64,000 nt of DNA, taken from positions 1-64,000 of the forward strand of contig NZ_CP128477.1 in the NCBI RefSeq assembly GCF_030369675.1. Direction: 5' to 3'. The translations under genes and the position numbers were made by a program. Source of the stretch: Peteryoungia algae (GTDB lineage: Bacteria > Pseudomonadota > Alphaproteobacteria > Rhizobiales > Rhizobiaceae). Numbering within the stretch: the first letter of the stretch is position 1; every line of letters begins with the position of its first letter. This document shows, piece after piece, positions 1-9,338 of the stretch. The notes under the pieces are model-generated. The model worked only from the letters and a program-made list of their open reading frames with translations. It made no database searches and had not been told where the DNA came from.

Positions 1-286
1 GCTCGAAAAAGGCGAATTCGTGCGGAATGACGAGCGACGCCGCGACGGTCGCAACGCCAAGAAGAAAGAAGAGAAACGCCACCTTGAAGGCTCGTGTCCG
101 GACACCGGCTCGAAAGAGCTCACCCGGGCCCGGGACCTTCCCGTTCATGGCGGCAAGGACAGGCGAAGCCTCCGCCGAAAGAACGGGAGAGCCGGACGCC
201 GGATTGCCGGGCCCGGATTTCGCAGGACGTCCTTTGCCGGCTGTGTTGCGCCCCGTCTTCCTGTGTGGCTGCTTCTGCTTCTTCAT
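1..286 (-). CDS. membrane protein, N-terminal part only (cut by window edge)
   Basis: Reading leftwards from an ATG at 286, the frame stays open to the window edge for about 95 codons. The visible part is a basic, Pro/Gly-rich cytoplasmic-looking N-terminus rich in Lys and Arg (first ~60 residues) followed by one clear hydrophobic segment (VAFLFFLLGVATVAASLVIP) near residues 70-90. I therefore infer a single-pass or N-terminally anchored inner-membrane protein. The family cannot be told because the rest lies outside the window. No strong ribosome binding site is seen before this ATG, so the start is uncertain. Confidence 0.5.
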   Translation of the reverse strand, partial: MKKQKQPHRKTGRNTAGKGRPAKSGPGNPASGSPVLSAEASPVLAAMNGKVPGPGELFRAGVRTRAFKVAFLFFLLGVATVAASLVIPHEFAFFE

Positions 287-535
287 GTCCGTGACCTGAC
301 CTTGCGCTGCAAGACGCGTGACCATGCCTATTCCACAGCGCGCCGCGTTTGTCACCGCAGCCCTGCTCGCTCACCTGCGAGGGAACCACGCGCCAGCCGG
401 CGCCTTTGCCACGCTGCTTACCGTCCCTTGTAACGTGTTGATCGTGGACGGGCCTTCGCAGGACGCAGACGGGAACATGCCCGGCGGTCACCCGCCGGGC
501 ATGTTCAGATTGATTTCAGAAGCGGGGCCGATCGA

Positions 536-1096
536 TCAGGCCGCGCGACGCTCGTGCCGGCCCTCCTCGACCTCTTCGACGATCTTCGCCACGAAGGCAT
601 CGAGATCACCGGGGTTGCGCGAGGTGATGATACCCTGGTCGGTGACGACAGCCTCGTCGCGCCAGGCGGCGCCCGCATTGATCATGTCGGTCTTGATGGA
701 AACGAAAGAGGTCGCCTTGCGGCCCTTGATGGCGCCGGCTTCGATCAGGAGCCACGGACCGTGACAGACGGCGGCGATCGTCTTGCCGGAATGCAGGAAG
801 GTCTTGACCAGGTCGACCGCCTTGCGCTCCTTGCGCAGAAGGTCGGGATTGATCTGACCGCCGGGAATGACCAGCGCATCGAATTCGTCGATATCAACGT
901 CTTCGAGCGTCAGATCCACATCGACGGTATCGCCCCAGTTCTCCTCGTCCCAGCTCTTGATCGGGGCTTTTTCGAGCGAGGCGATCTTCACCGTGGCGCC
1001 CTTGGCCGTCAGCTGTTCCAGCGGCACGCGCAGCTCGGAACGCTCGTAGCCATGGGTGGCGAGAATGAGGATGCGGGCGGAAGTGATGGAAGGCAT
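536..1096 (-). CDS. DJ-1/PfpI family protein (type 1 glutamine amidotransferase-like)
   Basis: The 186-residue protein has the compact flavodoxin-like layout of the PfpI branch of the DJ-1 superfamily. The nucleophile elbow is AVCHGPW with Cys111 followed by His112, and the acidic partner region ERSELRVPLE lies near residues 18-27. The segment LVIPGG near residue 75 is also typical. Family members act as stress-related deglycase/chaperone-like or peptidase-like cytoplasmic enzymes; which activity applies here cannot be told. It stands alone, with tRNA-Gln beginning 170 bp upstream on the other strand. A short Arg-rich tail (EGRHERRAA) ends the protein. Confidence 0.9.
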   Translation of the reverse strand: MPSITSARILILATHGYERSELRVPLEQLTAKGATVKIASLEKAPIKSWDEENWGDTVDVDLTLEDVDIDEFDALVIPGGQINPDLLRKERKAVDLVKTFLHSGKTIAAVCHGPWLLIEAGAIKGRKATSFVSIKTDMINAGAAWRDEAVVTDQGIITSRNPGDLDAFVAKIVEEVEEGRHERRAA

Positions 1097-1269
1097 GCGG
1101 ATGTCCTTTCGTGTCTCGTTGCCTTGGGGATGTGAAGGAAACGGAGACGCGTCCGCATCGTTCCGTCAAAAACTTTTCAGCTCCCCCGACAACAGGTGTT
1201 GCCGCCCCGCCTGCGCTTTGCTAATCAGGCGGCGATTTGCGGCGCAGCCTTTTGCTTCCCGCATTCTGT

Positions 1270-1344
1270 TGGGGCGTCGCCAAGCGGTAAGGCACCGGTT
1301 TTTGGTACCGGCATTCCCAGGTTCGAATCCTGGCGCCCCAGCCA
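1270..1344 (+). tRNA. tRNA-Gln (TTG anticodon)
   Basis: Cloverleaf can be drawn by eye: acceptor TGGGGCG pairs with CGCCCCA, D arm GCC...GGC, anticodon stem CCGGT/ACCGG enclosing loop TTTTGGT with anticodon TTG, and T arm CCAGG/CCTGG with loop TTCGAAT. The discriminator is G and CCA is encoded. A small defence-like insert begins just downstream, and a 10-bp copy of the 3' end (CCCCAGCCAC) recurs at 4057-4066, so this tRNA may have served as an integration site. Confidence 0.97.
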
Positions 1345-1442
1345 CTGCTTGTTTTTGTATAATTTTCAATGACTTGGAAATGTTAGAAGGTTCGGAACCG
1401 GAACACTTTTTCGGTGCATAAATCCGGCGCAAGGGAGCGAGC

Positions 1443-1688
1443 ATGTCCACACAGCACTACTATTACACCTATCTCTCGGACGAGGGGCCGGTTTCGTTGA
1501 TTCCCGAGGGCGGTGGTCGCTACAAGATCGTCTTTCAGAATGAAACGGTCGGAACTTTCGCAAGCTTAGATGACGCATTCGTCGCGGCGATCACGGGTGG
1601 GCTACGGAAACTGGACCTACCAGCGAACATTGCAGAATGGCAAAAGAAGCTTTTTGCATCTGTCTCAAGGCTGCGGCGCGCACCGTAG
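1443..1688 (+). CDS. small hypothetical protein
   Basis: An 81-residue ORF starting at ATG 1443, preceded by AAGGGAGCGAGC, whose GGGAG is a good ribosome binding site. The product is soluble, with a Tyr-rich start (HYYYTYLSDEG) and a beta-strand-like middle (GRYKIVFQNETVGTF) followed by a helix that resembles a short effector or ligand-binding module. I do not recognise a named family. It lies between tRNA-Gln and the HEPN gene, which is transcribed towards it. Confidence 0.55.
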   Translation: MSTQHYYYTYLSDEGPVSLIPEGGGRYKIVFQNETVGTFASLDDAFVAAITGGLRKLDLPANIAEWQKKLFASVSRLRRAP

Positions 1689-1840
1689 CATCCCCGCACT
1701 GGGGCGAGACAGTGGTGGGACTTAAGACCGCGAAGTACGACGAGCTTGACGAACATGCGATGAAGTAACTCTTCATGTACAATGTTGCTGCTTCCACGAT
1801 CTTGCGTGATCACCTCTTAAATTAAGGCGTGATCAAGCAG

Positions 1841-2680
1841 CTAGTTGGGTGAGCGCTGCCCGCCTGAGATGTAGTTTATTAAGCGCCTAGTGAATCCGAC
1901 CGGTGCCTCTGCGACTTCCTGAGGTGTAGGCGAGGTCTCAAGATTAACTTCTTCCGGAGCCGCGTATGGCTGTGGGGCAATGGAGATTAATGTGTTGGCC
2001 ATCGCTTGTCCGATACATCTAAAGAGATCGATATCCTTCATAAGTTGATCAGGCCCACTAGAACTCGACATGGCAATCGCATGAGCGACATCGTTTCGTC
2101 GATCCATGAACTCATCGAGGTCTCGCAACAGCGCTCCATGTGCCGCGCCTTGGTCATGTGTCTCAAAATGCTCAAGTAAAGGTTTATCATTACAGATCAA
2201 ATGGCATAAGTTAGATAAATTGCTGACAGCAAAAAGTTGGTTTATCTGGCTGGGTCTCATGTTGTTTTCATTGTGGATCAGCGTTGTGTATATATCTTTA
2301 GATAGGTCGCCGTTAGTGAAATCGAATACATCAGTGTATCGAGTGTGAATTGCATTTACGGAGTTTTGCCGCTTCGTTGGGGTGTCGAACTGTAACTTAG
2401 AAAGCCCGTCCATGGAGCGCTTCCATGCCTGCGCTAGTAGTTTATGGGGAATTTCGTCTATGCCCCTGCAGGAAGCAACTACGCATTTGGCATAGGTTCG
2501 CGCCATCTCCCTTGTGAATTCCTCGAAAGTTGCGGCTAGCAAAAGCGTAACAGAGTTGGCTGCGGCGACTCGGGCCTTAGCAGATACCGTCGCGGGTCCT
2601 GAGAAGGTCCCAACCACGGCTGATAGGGCAGCGAGGTTCGTCTCGAACTCTTCTTGGATGACTTGGAAGAGGGCGCTCAT
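1841..2680 (-). CDS. HEPN-domain protein (MAE_28990-like)
   Basis: This 279-residue protein is mostly helical and carries the HEPN RNase signature R-x4-H as RNDVAH at residues 195-200, inside FMDRRNDVAHAIA. HEPN proteins of this kind are RNases or RNase-like effectors in toxin-antitoxin and defence modules; the pairing of a MAE_28990/MAE_18760-type HEPN protein with a DUF262 protein is a recurring arrangement. It is the second gene of a two-gene unit, starting 7 bp after the DUF262 stop, so the two are very probably co-transcribed and co-translated. Function as a toxin or defence effector is inference from family and context. Confidence 0.75.
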   Translation of the reverse strand: MSALFQVIQEEFETNLAALSAVVGTFSGPATVSAKARVAAANSVTLLLAATFEEFTREMARTYAKCVVASCRGIDEIPHKLLAQAWKRSMDGLSKLQFDTPTKRQNSVNAIHTRYTDVFDFTNGDLSKDIYTTLIHNENNMRPSQINQLFAVSNLSNLCHLICNDKPLLEHFETHDQGAAHGALLRDLDEFMDRRNDVAHAIAMSSSSGPDQLMKDIDLFRCIGQAMANTLISIAPQPYAAPEEVNLETSPTPQEVAEAPVGFTRRLINYISGGQRSPN

Positions 2681-2687
2681 AAGCGCA

Positions 2688-3872
2688 TCATCCCGCGGTC
2701 AGTATTTGGCTCATAAGATCGATACGATCCTTAACAGCCTGAGCAGTATTGCCTTGACCGGTCAGGATCGTAAGACGAGCAGGATCAGCAAGTGCCATCT
2801 GCATCTCGTGGTTCACCCGACTTTTCTGAGTCAAGATGCGTTGCTTATCAGCCTGATGACGATGAATGGCTACCATAGCCGCATCGTAAATTGCTGCTGA
2901 AACTCTCACGCGTCCTTTTTCATCCGGCAGTAGTTCGAATGGCTTTCTGTCGAAGATGTCATAGAGGAAAGACAGGTGTTCTCGATATTCGTTCTCCAAT
3001 GATGCCGCTTCTTGATCTGCGATGTCGCGCTCCATTGCACGATCGAGCATGGCTTTCATCGAGCCGCGAATATTGGATTCGTCTCTTAGGGCGAAATACC
3101 TCAAAACAAGCTGACAATCTCCCATTGAGGCATAAAGCGCATTTTTTTGCCTGATGGGATTTTCGTAATAGTCGCTTGGATCTGCTTCTGAGTAGGGAGG
3201 GATATCAAATATCTCGGTGAACAGCCGAAAGCGAGAAAGATTAATCAACGCTTGGTTCAGTGGTCCTGGGTTCAGCGCGTTGCGGATTTCCTGTTGGTTC
3301 AGCTTTTTTCCACCGGTGTTGAGCCGGTCAAATATGAACCGCCTGATATCCCTCATGCTTAATCTGTTCGCGACGTCATCGACGTCGCTTTCAAGGAGCA
3401 AAACTATTGCTGATACTGACGATCTATCTAGCGCTCGCTTAATTCTCGGAGGGCAGCGTGAAAACCTGATGCCGTTCAGAGGCTTCAAAACCTGTAGGCC
3501 CGTCAACGCAAAGTCGCCCGAAATGAACTCCTTCACCGCATTCAAGCGCTGTTGGCCATCCATGACTTCGTAGCGCGCAGCCGTGCTCTCATACAAGTAT
3601 ACTGGGGGAATTGGAATGTTCAGAAGAAGCGATTCAATCAGGCGTGACTTCTGGGTTGTTCCCCAAACTAGTCGTCTCTGGTATTCCGGGCGGAGATTCA
3701 TAACCTCCCCCTTCGTTATAATGTCGTGGATTTGGGGAAGGAAAAAATTGTTCGTCTGATAAACTATGCGAAACGCATTCTTCGCAAAATACTCATCAGG
3801 GTCGAGATGGTCGGGGATCGGTGCGAAGTCGAATCCATCTTCAAAATCCCCGGTAATAATTTCTTTCGACAT
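2688..3872 (-). CDS. DUF262 (GmrS/ParB-like nuclease fold) protein
   Basis: A 394-residue product with the DUF262 hallmark DGQQRL at residues 105-110, preceded by YQRRLVWG and a helix ending IPIPPVYLYE. DUF262 is related to ParB/Srx-type NTP-using domains and forms the N-terminal half of GmrSD type IV restriction enzymes; no DUF1607-like HNH half is seen here. The frame is open to 4031, but I choose ATG 3872 because GGAG lies 7 nt upstream and because a terminator hairpin (3936-3966) falls inside the longer version. It leads the HEPN gene and probably acts with it in defence. Confidence 0.82.
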   Translation of the reverse strand: MSKEIITGDFEDGFDFAPIPDHLDPDEYFAKNAFRIVYQTNNFFLPQIHDIITKGEVMNLRPEYQRRLVWGTTQKSRLIESLLLNIPIPPVYLYESTAARYEVMDGQQRLNAVKEFISGDFALTGLQVLKPLNGIRFSRCPPRIKRALDRSSVSAIVLLLESDVDDVANRLSMRDIRRFIFDRLNTGGKKLNQQEIRNALNPGPLNQALINLSRFRLFTEIFDIPPYSEADPSDYYENPIRQKNALYASMGDCQLVLRYFALRDESNIRGSMKAMLDRAMERDIADQEAASLENEYREHLSFLYDIFDRKPFELLPDEKGRVRVSAAIYDAAMVAIHRHQADKQRILTQKSRVNHEMQMALADPARLTILTGQGNTAQAVKDRIDLMSQILTAG

Positions 3873-3935
3873 AGCCACTCCAAACTCATATTCGCGATCC
3901 TCCTGACCTAAGCCACTTTCTTCGTTGGATTCAAT

Positions 3936-3966
3936 CAAAAAGGCCCGCGAGGGTGTCGGCGGGCCA
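3936..3966 (-). terminator. intrinsic terminator
   Basis: On the minus strand GGCCCGC and GCGGGCC form a 7-bp GC stem around a 10-nt loop, followed directly by TTTTT. It lies 150 bp beyond the stop of the ABC permease gene (4116) and so would end the transporter operon and insulate the DUF262-HEPN pair. Confidence 0.75.
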
Positions 3967-4115
3967 AAGGTCGTTGTAGGGTCTACCTCGATCTGCTGCG
4001 CTAAGATTGTCAAAACACACTCCCGTCTCAATCTCGATTGGATCGAGAATAATACCCCCAGCCACCGTTCAAATGTCCGTTCCGACGACGCCGGCCTTGG
4101 CTGATTGTCTGTTCC

Positions 4116-5828
4116 TCAGTCCACCCAGGGCAGCGTGCCGCGTGGCAGCTTCAGGCTGGCCAGTGTGGCGATGGCCGCCAGCGCCAGCACCAGAAGCGTG
4201 GAGAGCACCGCGACGGCGGCGGCGGCGGTGGAGTTGCCTTCGTATTGCAGCGCGAAGATCATCACCCCGATCGTCTCGGTGCCGGACGACCAGAGCAGGG
4301 CCGACAGCGTCAGTTCGTTGAGGGCGGTCATCACCACCAGGATCGCGCCGGCAGCGGCGGCCGGCAGGATGCCCGGCAGAAAGATCGACAGGATCCGCCG
4401 GGAAAGCCCGGCGCCGGTCACGCGCGCCGCTTCGTCCAGCGAGGGATCGACCGATTGCGCGGCAGCGGCGACCGGCCGCAGCACCAGCGGCAGGAAACGG
4501 GCGAGATAGGCGGTGACGAGGATCGCCATTGTCCCGTAGATCGAGATCCCGATGATCGGCAGTGGTTTGAGGAAGGCGAGGATCATGCCGAGCGCCACCA
4601 CCGTGCCGGGAACGACCCAGGGCGCCTCGATGACGATGTCGAGCAGCCGCAGCAGCGGATGATTGCGGCGCACCGACAGAAAGGCGAGCGGCACGGCAAC
4701 CAGCATCGAGATCCCGGCGGCGACGGTGGCGAGCATCAGGGAATTGGCGAAGGCCCGCCGCACGGTATCGTTGGCGAGCACGGCGCGAAAATGGTCAAGG
4801 CTCACGGTGTCCGGCCCGAAGGCGACCCCGATTGCGGGCAGAAGTGCGGTCATGGCCAGCGCCGTGAGTGGCACGAGAGACAGGAACAGCACCAGGATCC
4901 ACAAGAGGATCTCGACCACCGGCGCAGGGCGGCGGGGCAGAAGGGGCGCGCCTGCCGGCAGCGGGACGGCGATGCGCGCCGTCAAGACATTGCGCAGGAC
5001 GATGGCGAGCGCAGCCATCGCGGCGAGCACCAGCGCCAGCGTCGCCACCTGACCGGCGGCGGCCGGGCCAAAGCCGTTGAGCCGCTGATAGATCAGCGTC
5101 GTCAGGACCGAGATCCGACCGGGTATGCCGAGCAGCGCCGGAACGCCGAAATTGCCGATCGCGGCCGTGAAAGCGATCAGGCTGCCGGCCAGAACCGAGG
5201 GCATGACGATCGGCAGAACGATGCCGGTTCCGATGCGGCGTGGCGAAATGCCGAGGATGCGGGCAGCCTCGACGAGATCGGCCGGCAGGGCCCGGAGTGC
5301 GGCGCGCACGGCGATGAAGACAAGCGGCATGTGTTCGATACCCATGACCAGCGCGATCCCGCCCGTCGAGTAGAGCGGATTGGTGGTGCCCGGCGGTGGT
5401 GCGAGCCCGAGCGGTTTGAGGATCGGCGATTGCGCGCCGAAGAGCTCGATCCAGGCGAGCGCCATGGTCTGCGACGGTACGATCAGCGGCATCAGGATGA
5501 GGAAGGTCAGCGCCACACGCGTCCTGAGCTTGAGCAGGCTGACGGCGAAGGCGAGGGCCACGCCGAGCAGGGTGGAGACGACAACGGAGAAGAGCGCGGT
5601 CTGCAGCGTGCCCGAGAGCGCACGCAGCGTCGAGCGACTGGAAAGTGTTGCAATCATCAGCCCGAGCGGCGTGCCGTCTTCGCCGGGCTGGAAGGCACTG
5701 GCGAACAGCCGGGCAAGCGGCCAGAGGGTCGTTGCGGCAACGTAGAGGAAGAGAAGGGAGACGAGCAGATGCTCGCCTCCCGAAGCTTGCTGGCCGGTTT
5801 GAAGTCTGGCCATTGCGGGTCTGCGCAT
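4116..5828 (-). CDS. iron(III)-type ABC transporter permease (fused double permease)
   Basis: About 570 residues with two BPD_transp_1 halves in tandem, as in FbpB/AfuB-like permeases: each half has a run of about six membrane spans and an EAA loop (EAARILGISPRRIG in the first half; DEAARVTGAGLSRRI in the second). It forms the membrane channel for the binding protein and ATPase encoded just upstream. The frame is open to a TTG at 5846, overlapping the binding-protein gene, but ATG 5828, 8 bp after that stop, is the more usual start. Substrate could be Fe3+ or another small anion or phosphonate; ferric iron is the best family guess. Confidence 0.88.
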   Translation of the reverse strand: MRRPAMARLQTGQQASGGEHLLVSLLFLYVAATTLWPLARLFASAFQPGEDGTPLGLMIATLSSRSTLRALSGTLQTALFSVVVSTLLGVALAFAVSLLKLRTRVALTFLILMPLIVPSQTMALAWIELFGAQSPILKPLGLAPPPGTTNPLYSTGGIALVMGIEHMPLVFIAVRAALRALPADLVEAARILGISPRRIGTGIVLPIVMPSVLAGSLIAFTAAIGNFGVPALLGIPGRISVLTTLIYQRLNGFGPAAAGQVATLALVLAAMAALAIVLRNVLTARIAVPLPAGAPLLPRRPAPVVEILLWILVLFLSLVPLTALAMTALLPAIGVAFGPDTVSLDHFRAVLANDTVRRAFANSLMLATVAAGISMLVAVPLAFLSVRRNHPLLRLLDIVIEAPWVVPGTVVALGMILAFLKPLPIIGISIYGTMAILVTAYLARFLPLVLRPVAAAAQSVDPSLDEAARVTGAGLSRRILSIFLPGILPAAAAGAILVVMTALNELTLSALLWSSGTETIGVMIFALQYEGNSTAAAAVAVLSTLLVLALAAIATLASLKLPRGTLPWVD

Positions 5829-5835
5829 CGAGATA

Positions 5836-6813
5836 TCAGCCGCCAAAGAGGTCGGCGAATTTTTCCTTGTTCTCGGTATCAGCCTTCAGCATGGCATCGC
5901 TGTCGGTCGGCAGGATCTTCAGCGTGGCAAGCGCCGGATAACCTTCCGGCTGGGCGACTTCGGGCAGGATCGGGAAATAGCCCTGCGCGGCTGCCTGCTG
6001 CTGGGAAGTCTTGGAGAGCTGCCAGGCGACGAAGGTCTTGGCGGCGTCGACCGAATCCGACCCCTTGAGCACGGCGACCGGCTGGGTGATCGAGCTTACG
6101 CCCTCTGTCGGGAAGACGAAATCGACGGGTGAGCCCTTCTTCTTGGCATTGAGCGCCATGTATTCGATGATGATGCCATAGGCCTTTTCACCGCGAGCGA
6201 CGGCCTCGATGACCGTACCATTGCCCTGGCCGGCAACGGCGCCGGCATCTGCGAGCTTTTCGTAATAGGCCCAGCCGAAGTCCGGCTGCTGCGTCATCGT
6301 GCCGACATGGATGACGGCCGCACCCGAATAGAGCGGGCTCGGCATGATCAGGCTTTTCGCCGCATCGGCTTCCAGCAGATCGTTCCAGCTCGTCGGTGCG
6401 GTCTTCACCAGATCGGTGTTGTAGACGATGCCGGTCGTGATCACCTTGGTGCCGAAAAAGGTCTTGTCGGCATCGATGAACGCAGGGTCGACACCCTCGA
6501 CGGGGGCATCGGTGAAGGCGAGCAGGCGATCGTCGTTCTTCAGCTGGGTCATCGCGACAGTGTCGGCGATCAGGATGACGTCGGCGGGACTGTTGCCGGC
6601 GGCATATTCCGCCTGCAGCTTGGCCATGACTTCGGTCGTGCCGGAGCGGAAGAGTTCGACCTTGATTTCCGGATGGTCGGCGTTGAAGGCTTCGATGACC
6701 TGGGTCATCTGGTCCTGCGGCTGGGAGGTGTAGACGGTGATCGTGTCTTCGGCTGCGGCCTGGAAGGCGAGACCGGCAAGGAAGGTGGTGGCGACGAGCG
6801 TGCGGATGAACAT
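5836..6813 (-). CDS. ABC transporter periplasmic binding protein (Fe3+/FbpA type)
   Basis: The chosen start, ATG 6813, has GAGG 8 nt upstream and gives a 325-residue precursor with a clean Sec signal peptide (MFIRTLVATTFLAGLAFQAAA) cut after AAA. The mature protein begins with the ITVYTSQPQDQ strand typical of the FbpA/IdiA-like cluster D binding proteins, and ADVILIAD and YSGAAVI fit the ligand cleft. A Tyr pair for iron, as in FbpA, is not obvious, so the substrate is left open. It is the middle gene of an operon: ATPase, binding protein, permease. Confidence 0.88.
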   Translation of the reverse strand: MFIRTLVATTFLAGLAFQAAAEDTITVYTSQPQDQMTQVIEAFNADHPEIKVELFRSGTTEVMAKLQAEYAAGNSPADVILIADTVAMTQLKNDDRLLAFTDAPVEGVDPAFIDADKTFFGTKVITTGIVYNTDLVKTAPTSWNDLLEADAAKSLIMPSPLYSGAAVIHVGTMTQQPDFGWAYYEKLADAGAVAGQGNGTVIEAVARGEKAYGIIIEYMALNAKKKGSPVDFVFPTEGVSSITQPVAVLKGSDSVDAAKTFVAWQLSKTSQQQAAAQGYFPILPEVAQPEGYPALATLKILPTDSDAMLKADTENKEKFADLFGG

Positions 6814-6903
6814 GGAAACCTCGTTGAAAGGGCGGGGCGCCACCAAGGCGACCGGCCCGGACGATGGGAAAGAGGCTGCCGCAGGGGCAGATGCGGTTTT
6901 CGC

Positions 6904-8025
6904 CTAGCGCAGCGAGATGACGGCCGGACGACAGGCCGATGATCTTCCCGTGACATCGACCGCGCCGTGGCCGGTGTCGCCATCGCCGATCACCCAGCCG
7001 CCGGTAAAGGCGAGGTCGATCGGTGTGCCGGGCGCCAACCGCTCCGCAAGCGGTACGCTGACCACGTCGCCGTCGATCTCGCTCGGCAGGCAATGGCTCA
7101 GGAAGGCGCCGTTCTGGAACACCTGGCCGACGAGTTCGGTCTTGAGATGCCCGCCCTCGGCCACGCGCCTGAGATCCGAGGCATGGAACGAGAGCCAGCC
7201 ATACCCGACGGGGGCGTCCCCCGGCATGTCGAGGAATTGCTGACCGAGCATCACCCGGGTTTGGCCGCCTTCGGACCTGACCACCCTGACCGGCAAGGTC
7301 CGACCACGTCCGATGAAGCGGGCGACCATGGGCGAGGCCGGCCGGCGATAGAGCTCTTCCGGTGTGCCGACTTGCTCCAGCCGGCCCCGGTCCATGACCG
7401 CGACATGGCTGGCGACAGCCATGGCCTCGTCCTGGTCATGGGTGACGAAGACGAAGGTGGCCCCCGTCAGGCTGTGGATGCGGCGGAATTCGGCAAGCAT
7501 TGTCTCGCGCAGATGCGCGTCGAGATTGGCAAGCGGCTCGTCGAGCAGGATCAGTTGCGGCCGGGTGGCGAGCGACCGGGCCAGCGCCACCCGCTGGCGC
7601 TGGCCGCCCGAGAGTTCGTGCGGGCGGCGGTCGCCGAGGCCGCGTAAGCCGACGACGTCGAGCACCTCGTCGATCCGCGCCGCGCGTTCCTGTGCGGTGA
7701 GCCGCGCCACCTTCAGCCCGAATTCGATATTGCCGCGCACGCTCATGGTTGGCCACAGGGCATAGGACTGGAAAACCATGCCGATCCGGCGCTGTTCCGG
7801 CGGCACGAATGCCGAGCTCCCGGCCACCACATGCTCGTCGAAGCGGATCTCGCCGTGATCGGGCACCTCGAGCCCGGCAATCAGCCGCAGAAGCGTTGTC
7901 TTGCCGCAGCCGGACGGCCCGAGCAGGGCGAGAAAGGCACCGTCGGGAATGGCGAGCGACACCGCATCCAACGCCTGGAAGCGATCGAAGCGTTTGGAAA
8001 TGGCTTTGAGCGTCAGGCGCGGCAA
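6904..8025 (-). CDS. ABC transporter ATP-binding protein (FbpC/PotA type)
   Basis: A 373-residue importer ATPase with Walker A GPSGCGKTT at residues 36-44, Q-loop near 86, signature LSGGQ at 138-142, Walker B LILLDEP at 158-164 and the switch His in FVTHD. After about residue 235 comes the TOBE-like regulatory tail of the FbpC/MalK-type group. It powers the permease encoded downstream. First gene of the operon, with 90 bp to the binding-protein gene; the 384-bp space upstream is shared with the divergent desaturase gene. Confidence 0.92.
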   Translation of the reverse strand: MPRLTLKAISKRFDRFQALDAVSLAIPDGAFLALLGPSGCGKTTLLRLIAGLEVPDHGEIRFDEHVVAGSSAFVPPEQRRIGMVFQSYALWPTMSVRGNIEFGLKVARLTAQERAARIDEVLDVVGLRGLGDRRPHELSGGQRQRVALARSLATRPQLILLDEPLANLDAHLRETMLAEFRRIHSLTGATFVFVTHDQDEAMAVASHVAVMDRGRLEQVGTPEELYRRPASPMVARFIGRGRTLPVRVVRSEGGQTRVMLGQQFLDMPGDAPVGYGWLSFHASDLRRVAEGGHLKTELVGQVFQNGAFLSHCLPSEIDGDVVSVPLAERLAPGTPIDLAFTGGWVIGDGDTGHGAVDVTGRSSACRPAVISLR

Positions 8026-8409
8026 GGCTTGGTTCTCCGGGTCATCGGGGTCCTATGCCATGGACAGATGACGCCAGGATGAAACCTGCTGATGTACCGT
8101 AAATGCGCCCCGGTGATCGCATGGCGATCCGGCTGGCTGGACAATTCGGGTCGCAGACCAGACCGCCGTTTTCCCGGCCCACAGCCCGCCATCGCTCGCA
8201 GCAGCCATCGCGGCCGCAGCAGGTCTCGCCGTGGTACCTGCCTCATCGCGCGTCGTGATGAAGGCGGGCATGCCGGGATCCTGCGACGTCGGTTGAGAAA
8301 TGGACCTTATCCTGCTCGTTTCGCGGCGAAACATGGCGCATTTGCTTCAGCGAATCGCTTGAAATTCAGCTAGTGTCATGTTCCATGGGGATAGCCACAT
8401 GGGGACTGC
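8026..8409. other. divergent intergenic region
   Basis: No ORF here looks coding. The stretch separates the minus-strand transporter operon from the plus-strand desaturase gene, so promoters for both must lie here. I see no convincing -35/-10 pair, riboswitch or iron-box palindrome by eye. Confidence 0.4.
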
Positions 8410-9333
8410 ATGGCACATCTTGCCGAGGGTGAGATCGCAATACCGCGCATCGCGCGCATCGAATGGCCGACCGTCGCATTGGCCTTACTGATCTACGGGG
8501 GCTTTCTTGGCCTCACTTACTTCTGGCGCGACATTCCAATCTGGATCCTCGTGCCGTCAGGCGCCTGGCTGATTGCCTGGCATGGCTCACTTCAACACGA
8601 GGTGATTCACAACCACCCGACCCGCCATGTCTTCATCAACGATGCGATCGGCGTTCCGCCGATCTCGCTTTGGCTGCCCTATCACGTCTACAAGCAGAGC
8701 CATCTCGCCCATCACCGTGACGAGCATCTGACCGATCCGATCGAGGATCCGGAATCCTATTATTTCACCAGCAAGGATTGGGAGCGCTTCGGCTGGTTCG
8801 GCCGCGGCCTGCGCGAATTCAACCTCACGCTTGCCGGCCGCCTGACCGTCGGCCCCGCCATCATTCTCGGTTCCTTCCTCTGGCATGAGGCCGTGAAGGT
8901 GATCCGCGGCGAGGGCGATAGCCGGCGTCTCTGGGCAGGCCATGCGCTGGGTGTCCTGGTCGTGCTCTGGTGGGTTCTTGCCGTTTGCGACATGCCTTTC
9001 CTGCTGTTCTTCTTCGGCTTCGTCTATTGCGGCACGGCGCTCTCGCGCCTGCGCTCCTATGCCGAACACCGCTTTGCCGATGACCACGAGGAGCGCACGG
9101 CCATCGTCGAGCGCACGCCGCTATTCGGCCTGCTCTTTCTCCACAACAACCTGCATGTCCTGCATCACCGCGTGCCGGCGCTGCCCTGGTACATGCTGCC
9201 CCGATTCTACGAGAAACATCGCGATTTCCTCGTCCGTCTCAACGGCGGTCTCGTCTATCGCGGCTATTTCGACGTCGCCCGCCGCTATTTCTTCCACAAG
9301 CATGATGGGCCGACCCATCCGAGGTATTCCTGA
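8410..9333 (+). CDS. fatty acid desaturase family protein
   Basis: A 307-residue integral membrane diiron enzyme. The three histidine boxes are visible: HEVIHNHPTRH near residues 60-70, HLAHHRDEH near 97-105, and HNNLHVLHH near 242-250. Hydrophobic segments at about residues 20-40, 45-60, 150-165 and 175-205 fit the usual four spans. It would introduce a double bond or hydroxyl into an acyl chain or carotenoid-like lipid at the inner membrane. The gene ends 5 bp before the next start, implying translational coupling with the PhnD-like protein. Confidence 0.88.
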   Translation: MAHLAEGEIAIPRIARIEWPTVALALLIYGGFLGLTYFWRDIPIWILVPSGAWLIAWHGSLQHEVIHNHPTRHVFINDAIGVPPISLWLPYHVYKQSHLAHHRDEHLTDPIEDPESYYFTSKDWERFGWFGRGLREFNLTLAGRLTVGPAIILGSFLWHEAVKVIRGEGDSRRLWAGHALGVLVVLWWVLAVCDMPFLLFFFGFVYCGTALSRLRSYAEHRFADDHEERTAIVERTPLFGLLFLHNNLHVLHHRVPALPWYMLPRFYEKHRDFLVRLNGGLVYRGYFDVARRYFFHKHDGPTHPRYS

Positions 9334-9338
9334 GCGCC

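Noticed and set aside
4245..6068. 607-residue plus-strand ORF through the ABC permease
   Set aside because: Antisense shadow of a well-supported permease; composition is Arg/Gly/Asp/Gln-rich, as typical of antisense frames in GC-rich genes.
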